A DNA stretch of 64,000 nt from positions 39,137 to 103,136 of the forward strand of contig CAZSYL010000005.1 in NCBI GenBank assembly GCA_964610745.1. Direction: 5' to 3'. This document shows, piece by piece, positions 9,263-18,026 of this stretch. How positions within the stretch are numbered: the first letter of the stretch is position 1; the number at the start of each line of letters is the position of its first letter. Origin of the DNA: SHLQ01 sp964610745 (lineage in GTDB: Bacteria > Actinomycetota > Acidimicrobiia > Acidimicrobiales > SHLQ01). The notes under the pieces are model-generated. The model was not told the origin of the DNA and made no database searches. It was given only the letters and a program-made list of their open reading frames with translations. A program made the position numbers and the translations under genes.

Positions 9263-9278
9263 GTTACCGAACGGTAAC
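9263..9278. promoter_or_regulatory. Palindromic operator-like site
   Basis: GTTACCG-AA-CGGTAAC is a perfect 7+7 palindrome with a 2-base centre. The size and dyad form are typical of TetR-family operators. It sits 97 bp upstream of the acyl-CoA dehydrogenase (minus) and 226 bp upstream of the first cyclic-nucleotide-binding gene (plus). Assignment to a regulator family is inference. Confidence 0.45.
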
Positions 9279-9503
9279 TAGCGTACTGGTTCGGCTCCAT
9301 CATGCAAACGGCTTATTGGTTTATGGTCGTCTAGACACATTTTCGTCAACGATTGGTCTAGTTATTACCCATTTGTCGAATCGAGCGGAAAATATGACTC
9401 AAATTGGGACTCAGGCCGTCGATACATACATCGGCGGGCGAAAACCAATGCGACCACTTTGGCGGACGACGCAATCCGATCTAGGAATCCTAGGAACACC
9501 CAA

Positions 9504-9905
9504 ATGGCAAAGTTCTCACTCCGCAAAGTTGATAAGTCAATGAAAGCCCTAAAGGGTGACTACAGCGAACACGAGTTGGAATGCATCACCAGACGCGGGA
9601 CCATCATCGACCTGGCACCCGGCAAGACGATCTTTGAAGAGGGCAAGACCGGAAGCGAAGCCGCAGTTATCATTTCGGGACAAGTCAAGATCACCCGAGG
9701 TAGCGAGGTCATCAAGCATCTGGAATCTGGTGCCTTGATCGGCGAAGCCGCCGTCCTGACCGGCGAGGCTCGGAATGCCTCCGCCTCGACAATCTCCGTG
9801 GTGAAGGTGTCGGTTCTCGACCACGAGCAGTTCCTTGCTCTACTCGAAGAGTGCCCGGACTTCCGTGGCCGCGTTGCCAACGAGTTCGAGAAACGCGCCG
9901 CATAG
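9504..9905 (+). CDS. Single-domain cyclic nucleotide-binding (cNMP) protein, copy 1
   Basis: The start is placed at ATG 9504 (MAKFSLRK), preceded by a weak AGGAA; an upstream in-frame TTG at 9459 would add 15 unlikely residues. The 133-residue product is essentially one CRP/PKA-type cNMP-binding beta-barrel. The phosphate-binding cassette reads GEAAVLTGEARNAS, with the conserved Glu and Arg retained, so nucleotide binding is plausible. There is no DNA-binding or kinase domain. A paralogue follows 177 bp downstream. Such lone domains may act as regulatory subunits for other proteins in trans. The upstream 337-bp intergenic stretch holds the two inverted repeats listed separately. Confidence 0.8.
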   Translation: MAKFSLRKVDKSMKALKGDYSEHELECITRRGTIIDLAPGKTIFEEGKTGSEAAVIISGQVKITRGSEVIKHLESGALIGEAAVLTGEARNASASTISVVKVSVLDHEQFLALLEECPDFRGRVANEFEKRAA

Positions 9906-10082
9906 ACAACCACCGGCGCCGACACACCCAAGACGCCCTACAAGTCTCAAAGTCAGCTCGACGCGCGGCGTTCCAAGGTCTGTGAAAGGCGTAACAGTGC
10001 CCGCTGACACGTCAATCTTGGGCAGCATTTGAGCCGATCATCGGTTGTAGTGGGTACACACCCTTCCGCACTGGAGACACAG

Positions 10083-10481
10083 ATGTTCTTCCGCAAGTCG
10101 CCTGTCATCAACCCGACACTCACGACCCTCAACGACACCTTTAACGAGCACGAGCTCGCAACGCTCAGCACCCTTGGAACCATCGTCGAGATCGCTGCTG
10201 GTTCCGTCCTCGCACAGGAAGGAGCGGTCGGACAAGAAGCCATCGTTGTCATCTCCGGTACCGCTCTCGTAGTGCGTGACGCAGAGACGATCGCAACGGT
10301 CGGCCCCTCGACCATTCTCGGAGAAGCCGCACTGCTCACCGGAGAAGCTCGCAACGCCTCGCTCATCGCCGAGACCGACCTCGTCGTAAGCGTCCTGAAC
10401 CGACGCGAATTCAACTCCTGGATCAACGAGTGCGCCCGCATCGAGAACGAAGTCAAGAATCTCACAGCTATACGCGCCTAG
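10083..10481 (+). CDS. Single-domain cyclic nucleotide-binding (cNMP) protein, copy 2
   Basis: ATG 10083 is preceded by GGAG with a 6-base spacer, supporting this start over the longer TTG/GTG options. The 132-residue product is a lone cNMP-binding domain with the cassette GEAALLTGEARNAS, almost identical to the upstream copy over these 14 residues, while the flanks have diverged. This indicates an old tandem duplication. No effector domain is fused. It lies 83 bp upstream of the valyl-tRNA synthetase gene and may share transcription with it. Confidence 0.8.
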   Translation: MFFRKSPVINPTLTTLNDTFNEHELATLSTLGTIVEIAAGSVLAQEGAVGQEAIVVISGTALVVRDAETIATVGPSTILGEAALLTGEARNASLIAETDLVVSVLNRREFNSWINECARIENEVKNLTAIRA

Positions 10482-10564
10482 GGCACTCCAAGCTCGGCTG
10501 AATCCCCACCCCGAATCGGTGCGCGGTCGGCCGAGAGAAGCAAGGTGGCCAGTAGCCTGTCGCT

Positions 10565-13500
10565 GTGAGTGACACACTTCCCGAACTGGCCAAGGTCTAC
10601 GTCCCGAGCGAGACCGAACATGTCGTAACTGCTCGGTGGGCCGAAAGCGGCGTCTTCCACGCTGAGCCGGATGCGAACGCGAACACCGAAGACGGGGTTG
10701 AGACCTACTCGGTCGTCATCCCACCGCCCAACGTGACAGCAGCGTTGCACCTCGGTCACGCCCTGAACAACACCCTCCAAGATGTGCTCGTCCGTTATCA
10801 CCGCATGCGTGGTTTCAACACGCTGTGGATGCCCGGCACCGATCACGCCGGCATCGCGACCCAGACGGTCGTGGAGAAACGCCTCCTGCAGCAGGGCACC
10901 AAACGCCTAGAGATGGGCCGAGAGGCGTTCATCGAAAAGACCCAGGAGTGGAAGGACGAGTTCGAGGCCACCATCCTCGGACAGCTCCGTGAGATGGGTG
11001 CCAGCTGTGACTACGACCGCGTTCGCTTCACCATGGACGAAATGTGTGCCACTGCGGTGCGTCATGCCTTCTACATGCTCTTCAAAGATGGACTGATCTA
11101 TCGCGGCAAGCGGCTCGTCAACTGGGACCCGGTCACCGGAACCGCCCTCGCCGACGACGAAGTCGAAATGGAAGACGTCGCGGGGCACATGTGGTACTTG
11201 CGGTATCCGCTCGAAGACGGCTCAGGCCATGTCACGGTCGCGACCACTCGCCCCGAGACCATGTTCGGCGACACCGCGGTGGCAGTGAACCCAAACGATC
11301 CGCGCGCCGAGGAACTCCGGGGAAAGAGCGTCGTCCTACCGATCGTTGGTCGGGTCGTCCCGATCATCGAAGACAGCTACGTCGTGATCCCTGATCCCGA
11401 CTCGAGCGATGCCAAGGCCCAGATGTCGAGCGGCTTTCTCAAGGTCACGCCAGCACACGACCCCAACGACTGGGAGATCGGCCTTCGCCATGAGCTCGAG
11501 GCGATCAACATCATGGCCCCCGATGCGTCGATCAGCGATCAGTACGGCTGGGAGGACATTTCCGCCGACGCGCGCCTATTCATTGGGCTCAGCCGAGAGG
11601 ATGCGCGAGCCGCGGTCGTTGCGTGGTTCGACGAGAACGAACTACTCGAAAAAGCCGTCGATTACACCCACGCGGTCGGGCACAGTTATCGGAGCCATGT
11701 GCCGGTAGAACCATGGTTGTCCGACCAGTGGTACGTCAAGGCCTCCGATGACCGCCTGGCTGGATCGGCGTTGAGAGCTCAGCAAGCCGAGCAAGCCTCC
11801 ACCCGCGCCCCGGAGCATCAGCCAGGAGACGCCAATGGCGATGGCGCCCTGCGCTTCGTCCCCGAACGCTACGCCCGAACGTTCCAGCAATGGCACGAAG
11901 GCATTCGGGATTGGTGTATCAGCCGCCAGGTCTGGTGGGGGCATCAGATCCCGGTCTGGAACTCGACCATCGTCGAAGCTTCGGGCCAGCATCCGGACCC
12001 CATAGTCAACAGCGCGTTGTCCAATGTCGAGCCCGGCACAGCCGTCCGCGTCGACAGCCATTGGTCAGCCGCTGGCTGCATTCACGTGGCACGGCAGGTC
12101 ACCGAGGACGAGTTTGTCGAGTCGGTCTGCGTGCCGCCGCAGAGCACGCTCAACTACGAACCCCGCGACAACGACGAGATGGATGAAGACGAGCTGATTA
12201 GCGCACTCGAGGCAGCGGGGTTCGAACGAGACCCCGATGTTCTCGACACGTGGTTCTCGTCGGCCCTATGGCCAATGTCGACCATGGGTTGGCCATACCC
12301 TCAGGACTTCCCCGAGACCACCGGGAACAACAGCGACCTACTCCAAACGTTCAACCCCACATCGCTACTCAGCACCGCTCGCGAGATCATCACCCTCTGG
12401 GTCAGCCGAATGGTGATGTTCAATCGATACTTCCTCGACGGACAGCTTCCGTACACCGACGTATTTATCCACGCGATGGTCCAGGACGGGCACGGTCAGA
12501 AGATGTCCAAGAGCCTCGGAAATGGTGTCGACCCCCGCGACATCATCTTCAGCCATGGTGCCGACGCCATGCGCTTCACCCTCGTGCAGATGACTACCGA
12601 CACCCAGGACGTCCGTATGCCGGTCGACATGGTGTGCGCATACACGGGCGAGTCGTTTACTCCAAAGTTCATTACGACCAAGGCGGGCCACCAGGTCGCT
12701 GCCCCGAGCCAGGCGTGTCCCACCGACTCGACAAAGACCATGGCGAGTGCCTATGGCGTCGCTGCTGGTGCCGTCCAGATCTCCGATGAACTTCCGCTGG
12801 CGCGCAACACGTCGAGCAAGTTCGATGGCGGTCGTAACTTCTCGAACAAGGTTTGGAATGCCGTTCGTTTCGCGATCGGTCGCCTCGATGGTGCCGAGGC
12901 ACGCTCTGCGCCCGTTGAGATCTCATCGGTGCACTTCGTTGACCGGTGGATCTTGTCGCGCCTGGCCCGCACCATCACCGCACTCGAAGAAGCGGTCGAA
13001 AATTACCAGTTCAACGTGTACGCCGACACCCTGTACGACTTCATCTGGCACGACGTCTGCGATCGCTATCTCGAAGCTATCAAGCCAACCATCGACGACG
13101 ACCGCGCCCAGCAAGCTGTCCTCGGTGCAATCCTCGATGCATCACTGCGACTGATGCATCCAGTGTGCCCGTTTATTACCGAGACGCTTTGGCCACACGT
13201 CAGTAACGCTCGGACCGGCGAGATCATTGGACTACACCTTCCCTCCTCAGAACTCCTCGCCAACGCGAGCTGGCCTAAGGCCGACGCCCCATTGTTCGAT
13301 GAGGCGGTCGTCAGCGACTTCGACCGGGCCTACGACCTCGTCACCAAGATCCGAGTCATTCGGGCGAAACAGAACGTCAAGCCGAAGCAACGCATCACGC
13401 TGCATGCCCCAGCACACGTGCTCAATCTCATCTCGGCGACCGAAGGCCTCGTCGAGACGCTGTCGGGCATTGGCGAGGTCGGAAGTCCAGACGACGAGAT

Positions 13501-13771
13501 TCCGCCCGTGTCGTCGCCCTTCGCGTTCGAAGGCTGTCAGGTCGATCTTTCTGGTCTCTCCGATGAAGTAGACCTCGACGCCGAGCGTGAACGCATCGAG
13601 AGCGCGATCGAACAAAAGACCAAGCAGATCGCCGGGTTCAAAGGCAAGTTGTCCAACGAGGGATACGTCAACGGCGCTCCTGCGCACCTCGTACAGGAAA
13701 CCCGTGACATGCTCGCAGCAACCGAAGCTGATCTACTCACCGCTCAGGCTGCACTCGAGAGCCTCGGATGA
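10565..13771 (+). CDS. valS: Valyl-tRNA synthetase with extra insertions
   Basis: GTG start. The enzyme charges tRNA-Val and edits mischarged Thr in the cytoplasm. The class I HIGH motif appears as PPPNVTAALHLGHAL and the KMSKS motif as GQKMSKSLGNG. The C-terminal anticodon-binding and coiled-coil regions (DLDAERERIESAIEQKTKQI) are present. At 1068 residues it is well above the usual 860-950. Two additions stand out. One is a long segment between the GHQIPVW strand and DVLDTWFSSALWP. The other is about 50 residues between DVRMPVD and GGRNFSNKVWNA, where most ValRS have only a short loop. The frame is intact. The stop overlaps the next gene by 4 bp (ATGA). Confidence 0.96.
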   Translation: MSDTLPELAKVYVPSETEHVVTARWAESGVFHAEPDANANTEDGVETYSVVIPPPNVTAALHLGHALNNTLQDVLVRYHRMRGFNTLWMPGTDHAGIATQTVVEKRLLQQGTKRLEMGREAFIEKTQEWKDEFEATILGQLREMGASCDYDRVRFTMDEMCATAVRHAFYMLFKDGLIYRGKRLVNWDPVTGTALADDEVEMEDVAGHMWYLRYPLEDGSGHVTVATTRPETMFGDTAVAVNPNDPRAEELRGKSVVLPIVGRVVPIIEDSYVVIPDPDSSDAKAQMSSGFLKVTPAHDPNDWEIGLRHELEAINIMAPDASISDQYGWEDISADARLFIGLSREDARAAVVAWFDENELLEKAVDYTHAVGHSYRSHVPVEPWLSDQWYVKASDDRLAGSALRAQQAEQASTRAPEHQPGDANGDGALRFVPERYARTFQQWHEGIRDWCISRQVWWGHQIPVWNSTIVEASGQHPDPIVNSALSNVEPGTAVRVDSHWSAAGCIHVARQVTEDEFVESVCVPPQSTLNYEPRDNDEMDEDELISALEAAGFERDPDVLDTWFSSALWPMSTMGWPYPQDFPETTGNNSDLLQTFNPTSLLSTAREIITLWVSRMVMFNRYFLDGQLPYTDVFIHAMVQDGHGQKMSKSLGNGVDPRDIIFSHGADAMRFTLVQMTTDTQDVRMPVDMVCAYTGESFTPKFITTKAGHQVAAPSQACPTDSTKTMASAYGVAAGAVQISDELPLARNTSSKFDGGRNFSNKVWNAVRFAIGRLDGAEARSAPVEISSVHFVDRWILSRLARTITALEEAVENYQFNVYADTLYDFIWHDVCDRYLEAIKPTIDDDRAQQAVLGAILDASLRLMHPVCPFITETLWPHVSNARTGEIIGLHLPSSELLANASWPKADAPLFDEAVVSDFDRAYDLVTKIRVIRAKQNVKPKQRITLHAPAHVLNLISATEGLVETLSGIGEVGSPDDEIPPVSSPFAFEGCQVDLSGLSDEVDLDAERERIESAIEQKTKQIAGFKGKLSNEGYVNGAPAHLVQETRDMLAATEADLLTAQAALESLG

Positions 13772-14601
13772 TCGCCCAAATCCCTGTTCGAGTCGGCGGT
13801 GTTCCTGAGCACTTCAACCTCCCTTGGCGTCTCGCCATCGAAGACGGCTCCTTCGCCGATGCGGGATACGACATAGAGTGGATCGACTATCCCGGCGGCA
13901 CCGGCGCCATCATGGCCGCACTTGGCGAGGGCCACATCGACATCGCAACCCCATTAACCGAAGGCGCCGTCACGGCAATTGAAAATGGCAACCCTTCGGA
14001 GCTCGTCACGGGCTGGGTCGATTCACCGCTGGACTGGGGTGTGTTCGCCGCTGGACACTCGCCTGCAAATACGGTGGCCGAACTCGAGGGAAAGCGCTTC
14101 GCCATCTCGCGCTACGGATCCGGCTCAGAGCTCATGAGCCTCGTGATGGCCAAGGATTACGGCTGGAGTATCGACGACGACTCGTTCGTTGTGGTCGGTG
14201 GGCTAACCGGTGCGGTCGAAGCACTTCCGTCGGGCGACGCCGAAATATTCATGTGGGACAAGGCTATGACCCAACCCCACGTCGAGTCCGGAGCGTTGAA
14301 ACTCGTGGGCAGCTATGCCACTCCATGGCCAAGCTTCACGGTTGCTCAAACAACAGCGTTCCAGAACGCTCACCCCGGCGTAGCCATCGACGTCACGAGG
14401 ATCGCAGCGACGACAGCCAGCGCACTCGAAGAACGAAACGATGCCGCAGAGCTGATCACGCAGCGTTACGGGTTGGTGCTTCCTGAAGTCACTCAGTGGC
14501 TCGCAAAGGCTGACTGGACAGCACCGGGCACGGACCTCGACGTTGACATGATCGCCGACGTGCGCGACACGATGGTCCGCTTGGGACGGATCACTGCCTG
14601 A
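13768..14601 (+). CDS. NMT1/THI5-like (SsuA/ThiY-type) substrate-binding-fold protein without signal peptide
   Basis: This 277-residue protein has the type II periplasmic-binding fold of the NMT1/SsuA family: VPEHFNLPWRLAIEDGSFADAG at the N-terminus, GTGAIMAALGEGHIDIA, then FAISRYGSGSELMSLVMAKDYGW. The N-terminus starts directly in the first strand, with no signal peptide or lipobox, so the protein should stay in the cytoplasm. No ABC permease or ATPase is nearby. Its start codon overlaps the valS stop (ATGA), implying translational coupling. It may therefore be a cytoplasmic ligand binder or an enzyme of the THI5 type rather than a transporter component. Confidence 0.75.
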   Translation: MIAQIPVRVGGVPEHFNLPWRLAIEDGSFADAGYDIEWIDYPGGTGAIMAALGEGHIDIATPLTEGAVTAIENGNPSELVTGWVDSPLDWGVFAAGHSPANTVAELEGKRFAISRYGSGSELMSLVMAKDYGWSIDDDSFVVVGGLTGAVEALPSGDAEIFMWDKAMTQPHVESGALKLVGSYATPWPSFTVAQTTAFQNAHPGVAIDVTRIAATTASALEERNDAAELITQRYGLVLPEVTQWLAKADWTAPGTDLDVDMIADVRDTMVRLGRITA

Positions 14602-14625
14602 ATCCGTCGTCCGAGGCAATGGTGG

Positions 14626-15396
14626 TTAGACGATCGTCCAACCGCCATCGACGTAGAGGGTCTGCCCGGTCATGTAGCTGCTCGCCTCACTTGCGAGGTA
14701 AAGCAGCGCCCCATCGAGCTCGTGTTCCTGGCCAGCGCGACCCATTGGCGCGCCGCGCTTAATGAACTCCTGGCCACGATCATTCTCGAACATGGCGTCC
14801 TTGGTCATCTCAGACTCGAACCAGCCTGGACCAATCGCATTGACACGAATCCCGTTACGGGCCCATTCGCTCGCCAGCTCTCTAGTGAGCTGAACAAGGC
14901 CGCCCTTTGCCGCCGCATATCCGGGCAATGGCAATGGGCCACCGGCGACGCGTCCGAGAACCGATGCAATGTTCACGATCGAACCCGGGCGCCCGCCCTC
15001 GATCATGACGTGCGCAGCACGGCGCGCAAGGTCATACGGCGCAATGAGGTCGACTTGGAGCTCGTGTCGAAATCCGTCGACCGTGTCCTCTACTGCCTTG
15101 ACCGTCCGACTGATCCCCGCATTGTTGATCACCACGTCTATAGCGCCGTACTCCGACAACGCAGCCTCGATGACCGCGGGCGCAGCCTGATCTGTCGAGA
15201 AATCGGCGCGCACGACGACCGCATCGCTCAATCCATTAGCCAGGCTCTCGAGGCGCTCCAAACGACGTGCAGCCAACACAAGTGAAGCACCCGCCGCGTC
15301 GCAGACACGGGCGAAGCGGGCACCTAGCCCAGAGCTCGCGCCCGTGACGATAACGACCTTGCCATCGAGACGAAATGAGGAGAGTGGATCGATCAT
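14626..15396 (-). CDS. Short-chain dehydrogenase/reductase (SDR)
   Basis: This 256-residue classical SDR has the Rossmann glycine motif TGASSGLG (residues 18-25), the NNAG strand, catalytic Ser145 and the Y160-x3-K164 pair (YAAAK). The C-terminus ends with the common LYVDGGWTIV. Ala-Arg-Arg after beta-strand 2 (LAARRLERL) suggests NADP(H) preference. It would oxidise or reduce a hydroxyl/keto substrate, possibly a 3-oxoacyl or related compound. It lies 9 bp after the S9 peptidase on the same strand, so the two are probably co-transcribed, and it converges on the NMT1-like gene. Confidence 0.88.
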   Translation of the reverse strand: MIDPLSSFRLDGKVVIVTGASSGLGARFARVCDAAGASLVLAARRLERLESLANGLSDAVVVRADFSTDQAAPAVIEAALSEYGAIDVVINNAGISRTVKAVEDTVDGFRHELQVDLIAPYDLARRAAHVMIEGGRPGSIVNIASVLGRVAGGPLPLPGYAAAKGGLVQLTRELASEWARNGIRVNAIGPGWFESEMTKDAMFENDRGQEFIKRGAPMGRAGQEHELDGALLYLASEASSYMTGQTLYVDGGWTIV

Positions 15397-15405
15397 GTCT
15401 GGACT

Positions 15406-17508
15406 CTACGCGTCCGGTTCTCTTTTGGAGACGTGTTTCAGGAGGAAGTCACGCTGGAGGTGGAGGAGGTTCTCTGCCACCTGTTCCTGAGGGGTCATGT
15501 GCGTGACTCCGCTCAATGGAAGCACTTCGTGAGGTCGTCCAGCCTCCAGCAACGCTTGAGACAATGTCAGCGTGTGCGCCGCGACCACGTTGTCGTCTGC
15601 CAAACCATGGATGAGCATCAATGGTCGGGCAAGATTCGGCGCATCTGAAATCAAGCTGCTCTTCTCATAGTTGCCGGGGTGATCTTCTGGATGGCCGATG
15701 TAGCGCTCGGTGTAATGCGTGTCATACAGCAACCAATCGGTGACCGGTGCACCTGACACCGCGGCGTGGACGGCGTCCGGACGGCGCATCACGGCCAACG
15801 CCGCGAGGTAGCCACCAAAGGACCAGCCCCGGATCCCGACCCGTGAGAGATCGAGCTCCGGACGGGTCTGGGCGAGCTCATGCAAAGCATCGATCTGATC
15901 GTCGAGAACCTTGGTCGCAAAGTCCCCCCAGATCTCACGTTCAAAAGCCGGACCACGGTTCGGGGTTCCCCGTCCGTCGATCACGACCACGGCAAACCCC
16001 TGCTCGGCAAACCACTGCGAGGTTGCGTACGCGTTGTGAGAACGGAGAACCCGCTGTGCGTGTGGTCCGCCGTACGGGTCGAGAAGCACCGGTAGAGGCG
16101 AACCATCGTGGTCTGACGGCAAGCACAGCGCGGTGTGTAAGTCATGGGTACCCATCCGGTGAAATGTTGGTGTACAAGCAAATCCGGGAGTCTCAGCCAA
16201 CGATTCGATCATCGTGGTAGTGCCGTCAGGCCACCGCACCTGGGTGACCGTTTCGGCATCGGCGCGCGCGGTCGTGATGACGTGGGTTTCCCCGCCAACG
16301 ACAGCCGTCGTGAATTCGCCCTCGCTGCTCAACAGCTCGACCGAGCCGTCGAGCTGCAGTCGCGCGAAGATCGAATCGGTGCCGTCGGAAGTAATCAGCG
16401 CCAAGATTGCGCCATCGGCCTCACCGACAAGGCGACGAACATTGTGCCCGTGATCGATCGGAGCTCCGTCGATCGCCACCTTGCGCAGGTCACCATCATC
16501 GACGATGGTCAACACACCCAGCTCCGTTTGGCGTGGCGTTCCCGGTTGCAGTTCGACCCAATGGGGGTCGACGACGCGATCTAGCTCGGTGGCATCACCA
16601 GATTCTGGGTCGATGTCGAGGATGACAAGCGTTGCTTGGTCGCGGGTCTGCACCGTGCAACGAACGACCTCCCGATCGTCGATCTTCAACCACTGAACCG
16701 ACGCGAGATACTCGAACTCCCCGCGTTTCCAATCGAGCTCGCGCAACGGTCCCGTGTCGACATCGATGAGCCACAGCTGAACCTCGGCATTTGGTCTGCC
16801 GGCACCTGGGTATCGAATCGAACGTGGCGCAGCTGCTGGGTTCTGAGGCGACGAGATCCACCACTCGTCAACCGGCTCGGTATCGACCCGGCTAGCTACC
16901 AACTGCCCACCGGACGGCGACCACCAGAAGCCGCGCCCACGGCCCATCTCCTCGGCAGCCACGAACTCGGCCGATCCCCACGAGACCAGCTCTCCACCCT
17001 CGTCGGTGCCAGGGACTTGCTCATCTGTTTCACCATCGGTCATGCGGATCGTTGATCCGCTGACGTAGGCGACTCTCGCCCCGGTTGGTTCGAATTGGGG
17101 ATCGAAGACATTTCCGTCGGAGGCCCAGACCGAGCCGTTCCCCGACGAGGCGACGTGGTGGAGCTCCCCGCCGAGCGGGAAGATCACCTCGTTATTGTCG
17201 TCACGAGCAACGAAGGAGACGACTCCCCCAGCTTGTTCACGAGCTCGCTCTCGCCGAGATCGCTCAGCATCGGTGAGTGTGGCACTACCGTGCGCCTGGG
17301 CATCGAATAACACCGATGTTTCGCCACCGGGTCGAAGTATCCAGAGGCTGTTGCTCGAGTCCAATGGACCGGCGGAGCGAAGAAAAAGCACCGAGGAGCC
17401 ATCATCGGCAACCGAAAAAGAGCGTGGCGCGCCCAGCGTAAATCGTCGGGTTGTTGCCTGTCGGCGTGGAAAGCTCTGAACATTTTTGGGTGTTCTCGAT
17501 TTTGTCAC
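15406..17508 (-). CDS. S9-family prolyl oligopeptidase/dipeptidyl peptidase IV-like serine peptidase
   Basis: This 700-residue protein has an N-terminal beta-propeller (about residues 20-430) typical of the DPP-IV N region and a C-terminal alpha/beta hydrolase domain. Catalytic Ser563 lies in GWSFGGYLA, Asp638 in GLADDN and His670 in GVTHMT, the expected order and spacing. DPYGGPHAQRV contributes the oxyanion-hole region. No signal peptide is visible, so it is likely a cytoplasmic peptidase cleaving short proline-containing peptides. It diverges from the Glu/Ala-rich protein gene. Confidence 0.9.
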   Translation of the reverse strand: MTKSRTPKNVQSFPRRQATTRRFTLGAPRSFSVADDGSSVLFLRSAGPLDSSNSLWILRPGGETSVLFDAQAHGSATLTDAERSRRERAREQAGGVVSFVARDDNNEVIFPLGGELHHVASSGNGSVWASDGNVFDPQFEPTGARVAYVSGSTIRMTDGETDEQVPGTDEGGELVSWGSAEFVAAEEMGRGRGFWWSPSGGQLVASRVDTEPVDEWWISSPQNPAAAPRSIRYPGAGRPNAEVQLWLIDVDTGPLRELDWKRGEFEYLASVQWLKIDDREVVRCTVQTRDQATLVILDIDPESGDATELDRVVDPHWVELQPGTPRQTELGVLTIVDDGDLRKVAIDGAPIDHGHNVRRLVGEADGAILALITSDGTDSIFARLQLDGSVELLSSEGEFTTAVVGGETHVITTARADAETVTQVRWPDGTTTMIESLAETPGFACTPTFHRMGTHDLHTALCLPSDHDGSPLPVLLDPYGGPHAQRVLRSHNAYATSQWFAEQGFAVVVIDGRGTPNRGPAFEREIWGDFATKVLDDQIDALHELAQTRPELDLSRVGIRGWSFGGYLAALAVMRRPDAVHAAVSGAPVTDWLLYDTHYTERYIGHPEDHPGNYEKSSLISDAPNLARPLMLIHGLADDNVVAAHTLTLSQALLEAGRPHEVLPLSGVTHMTPQEQVAENLLHLQRDFLLKHVSKREPDA

Positions 17509-17535
17509 CCCATCATCTTGGCCCGAAGGCCGGCT

Positions 17536-18018
17536 ATGACCGATGATGATGCAGTGAGTACAGAGATTCAGGTCGACGACGAAACCCGAGCAGCACTGTT
17601 GCTCTTCAATGAGCGAGTGGAAGCCACCGCTGCCGCCGAGCGTGGCAAGAAGCGGATTGCCAAAGCTGAGCGGGCGAAGGATCAGGCAGCCGCGACAGTC
17701 CGTAAGGTCAATAACGACCCCGACGCAACCGCGGAGCAGAAGGCTGAAGCTGAAGCGGCGTACAAGGAGGCTTCGGACAACTTCCAGATTGTTCAGGCCA
17801 ACCCGCTTGCTGCGGAGAAGAACAAAGCCGCCCCCAAAGCCGAAGAAGCTCCGGTAGAAGAAGCGCCAGCCGAGGAGGCTCCAGCCAAAGAAGCCACCGC
17901 TGAAGAGGCCCCAGCCGACGAAGCTCCGACTGAGGTCTCAGCCGACGAAGCTCCGACTGAGGTCTCGGCCGACGAAGAAGCATCAGTACCACCAGGAGCG
18001 TCGACAGAAGGCGAGTAA
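17536..18018 (+). CDS. Glu/Ala-rich low-complexity protein
   Basis: The start is placed at ATG 17536 with GAAGG 7 bases upstream; a TTG at 17518 would add six residues. The first ~100 residues are a charged helical region (RVEATAAAERGKKRIAKAERAKDQ) that may form a coiled coil. Residues ~100-160 are tandem EEAPxEEAP and EAPTEVSAD repeats, low-complexity and acidic. I do not recognise a family. It lies 8 bp upstream of the FabH-like gene and is probably co-transcribed with it. Confidence 0.65.
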   Translation: MTDDDAVSTEIQVDDETRAALLLFNERVEATAAAERGKKRIAKAERAKDQAAATVRKVNNDPDATAEQKAEAEAAYKEASDNFQIVQANPLAAEKNKAAPKAEEAPVEEAPAEEAPAKEATAEEAPADEAPTEVSADEAPTEVSADEEASVPPGASTEGE

Positions 18019-18026
18019 GCCAACTT

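Noticed and set aside
9250..9543. 97-codon plus-strand frame in the intergenic region
   Set aside because: No protein-like features, contains the palindrome, and overlaps the start of the first cNMP gene in another frame.
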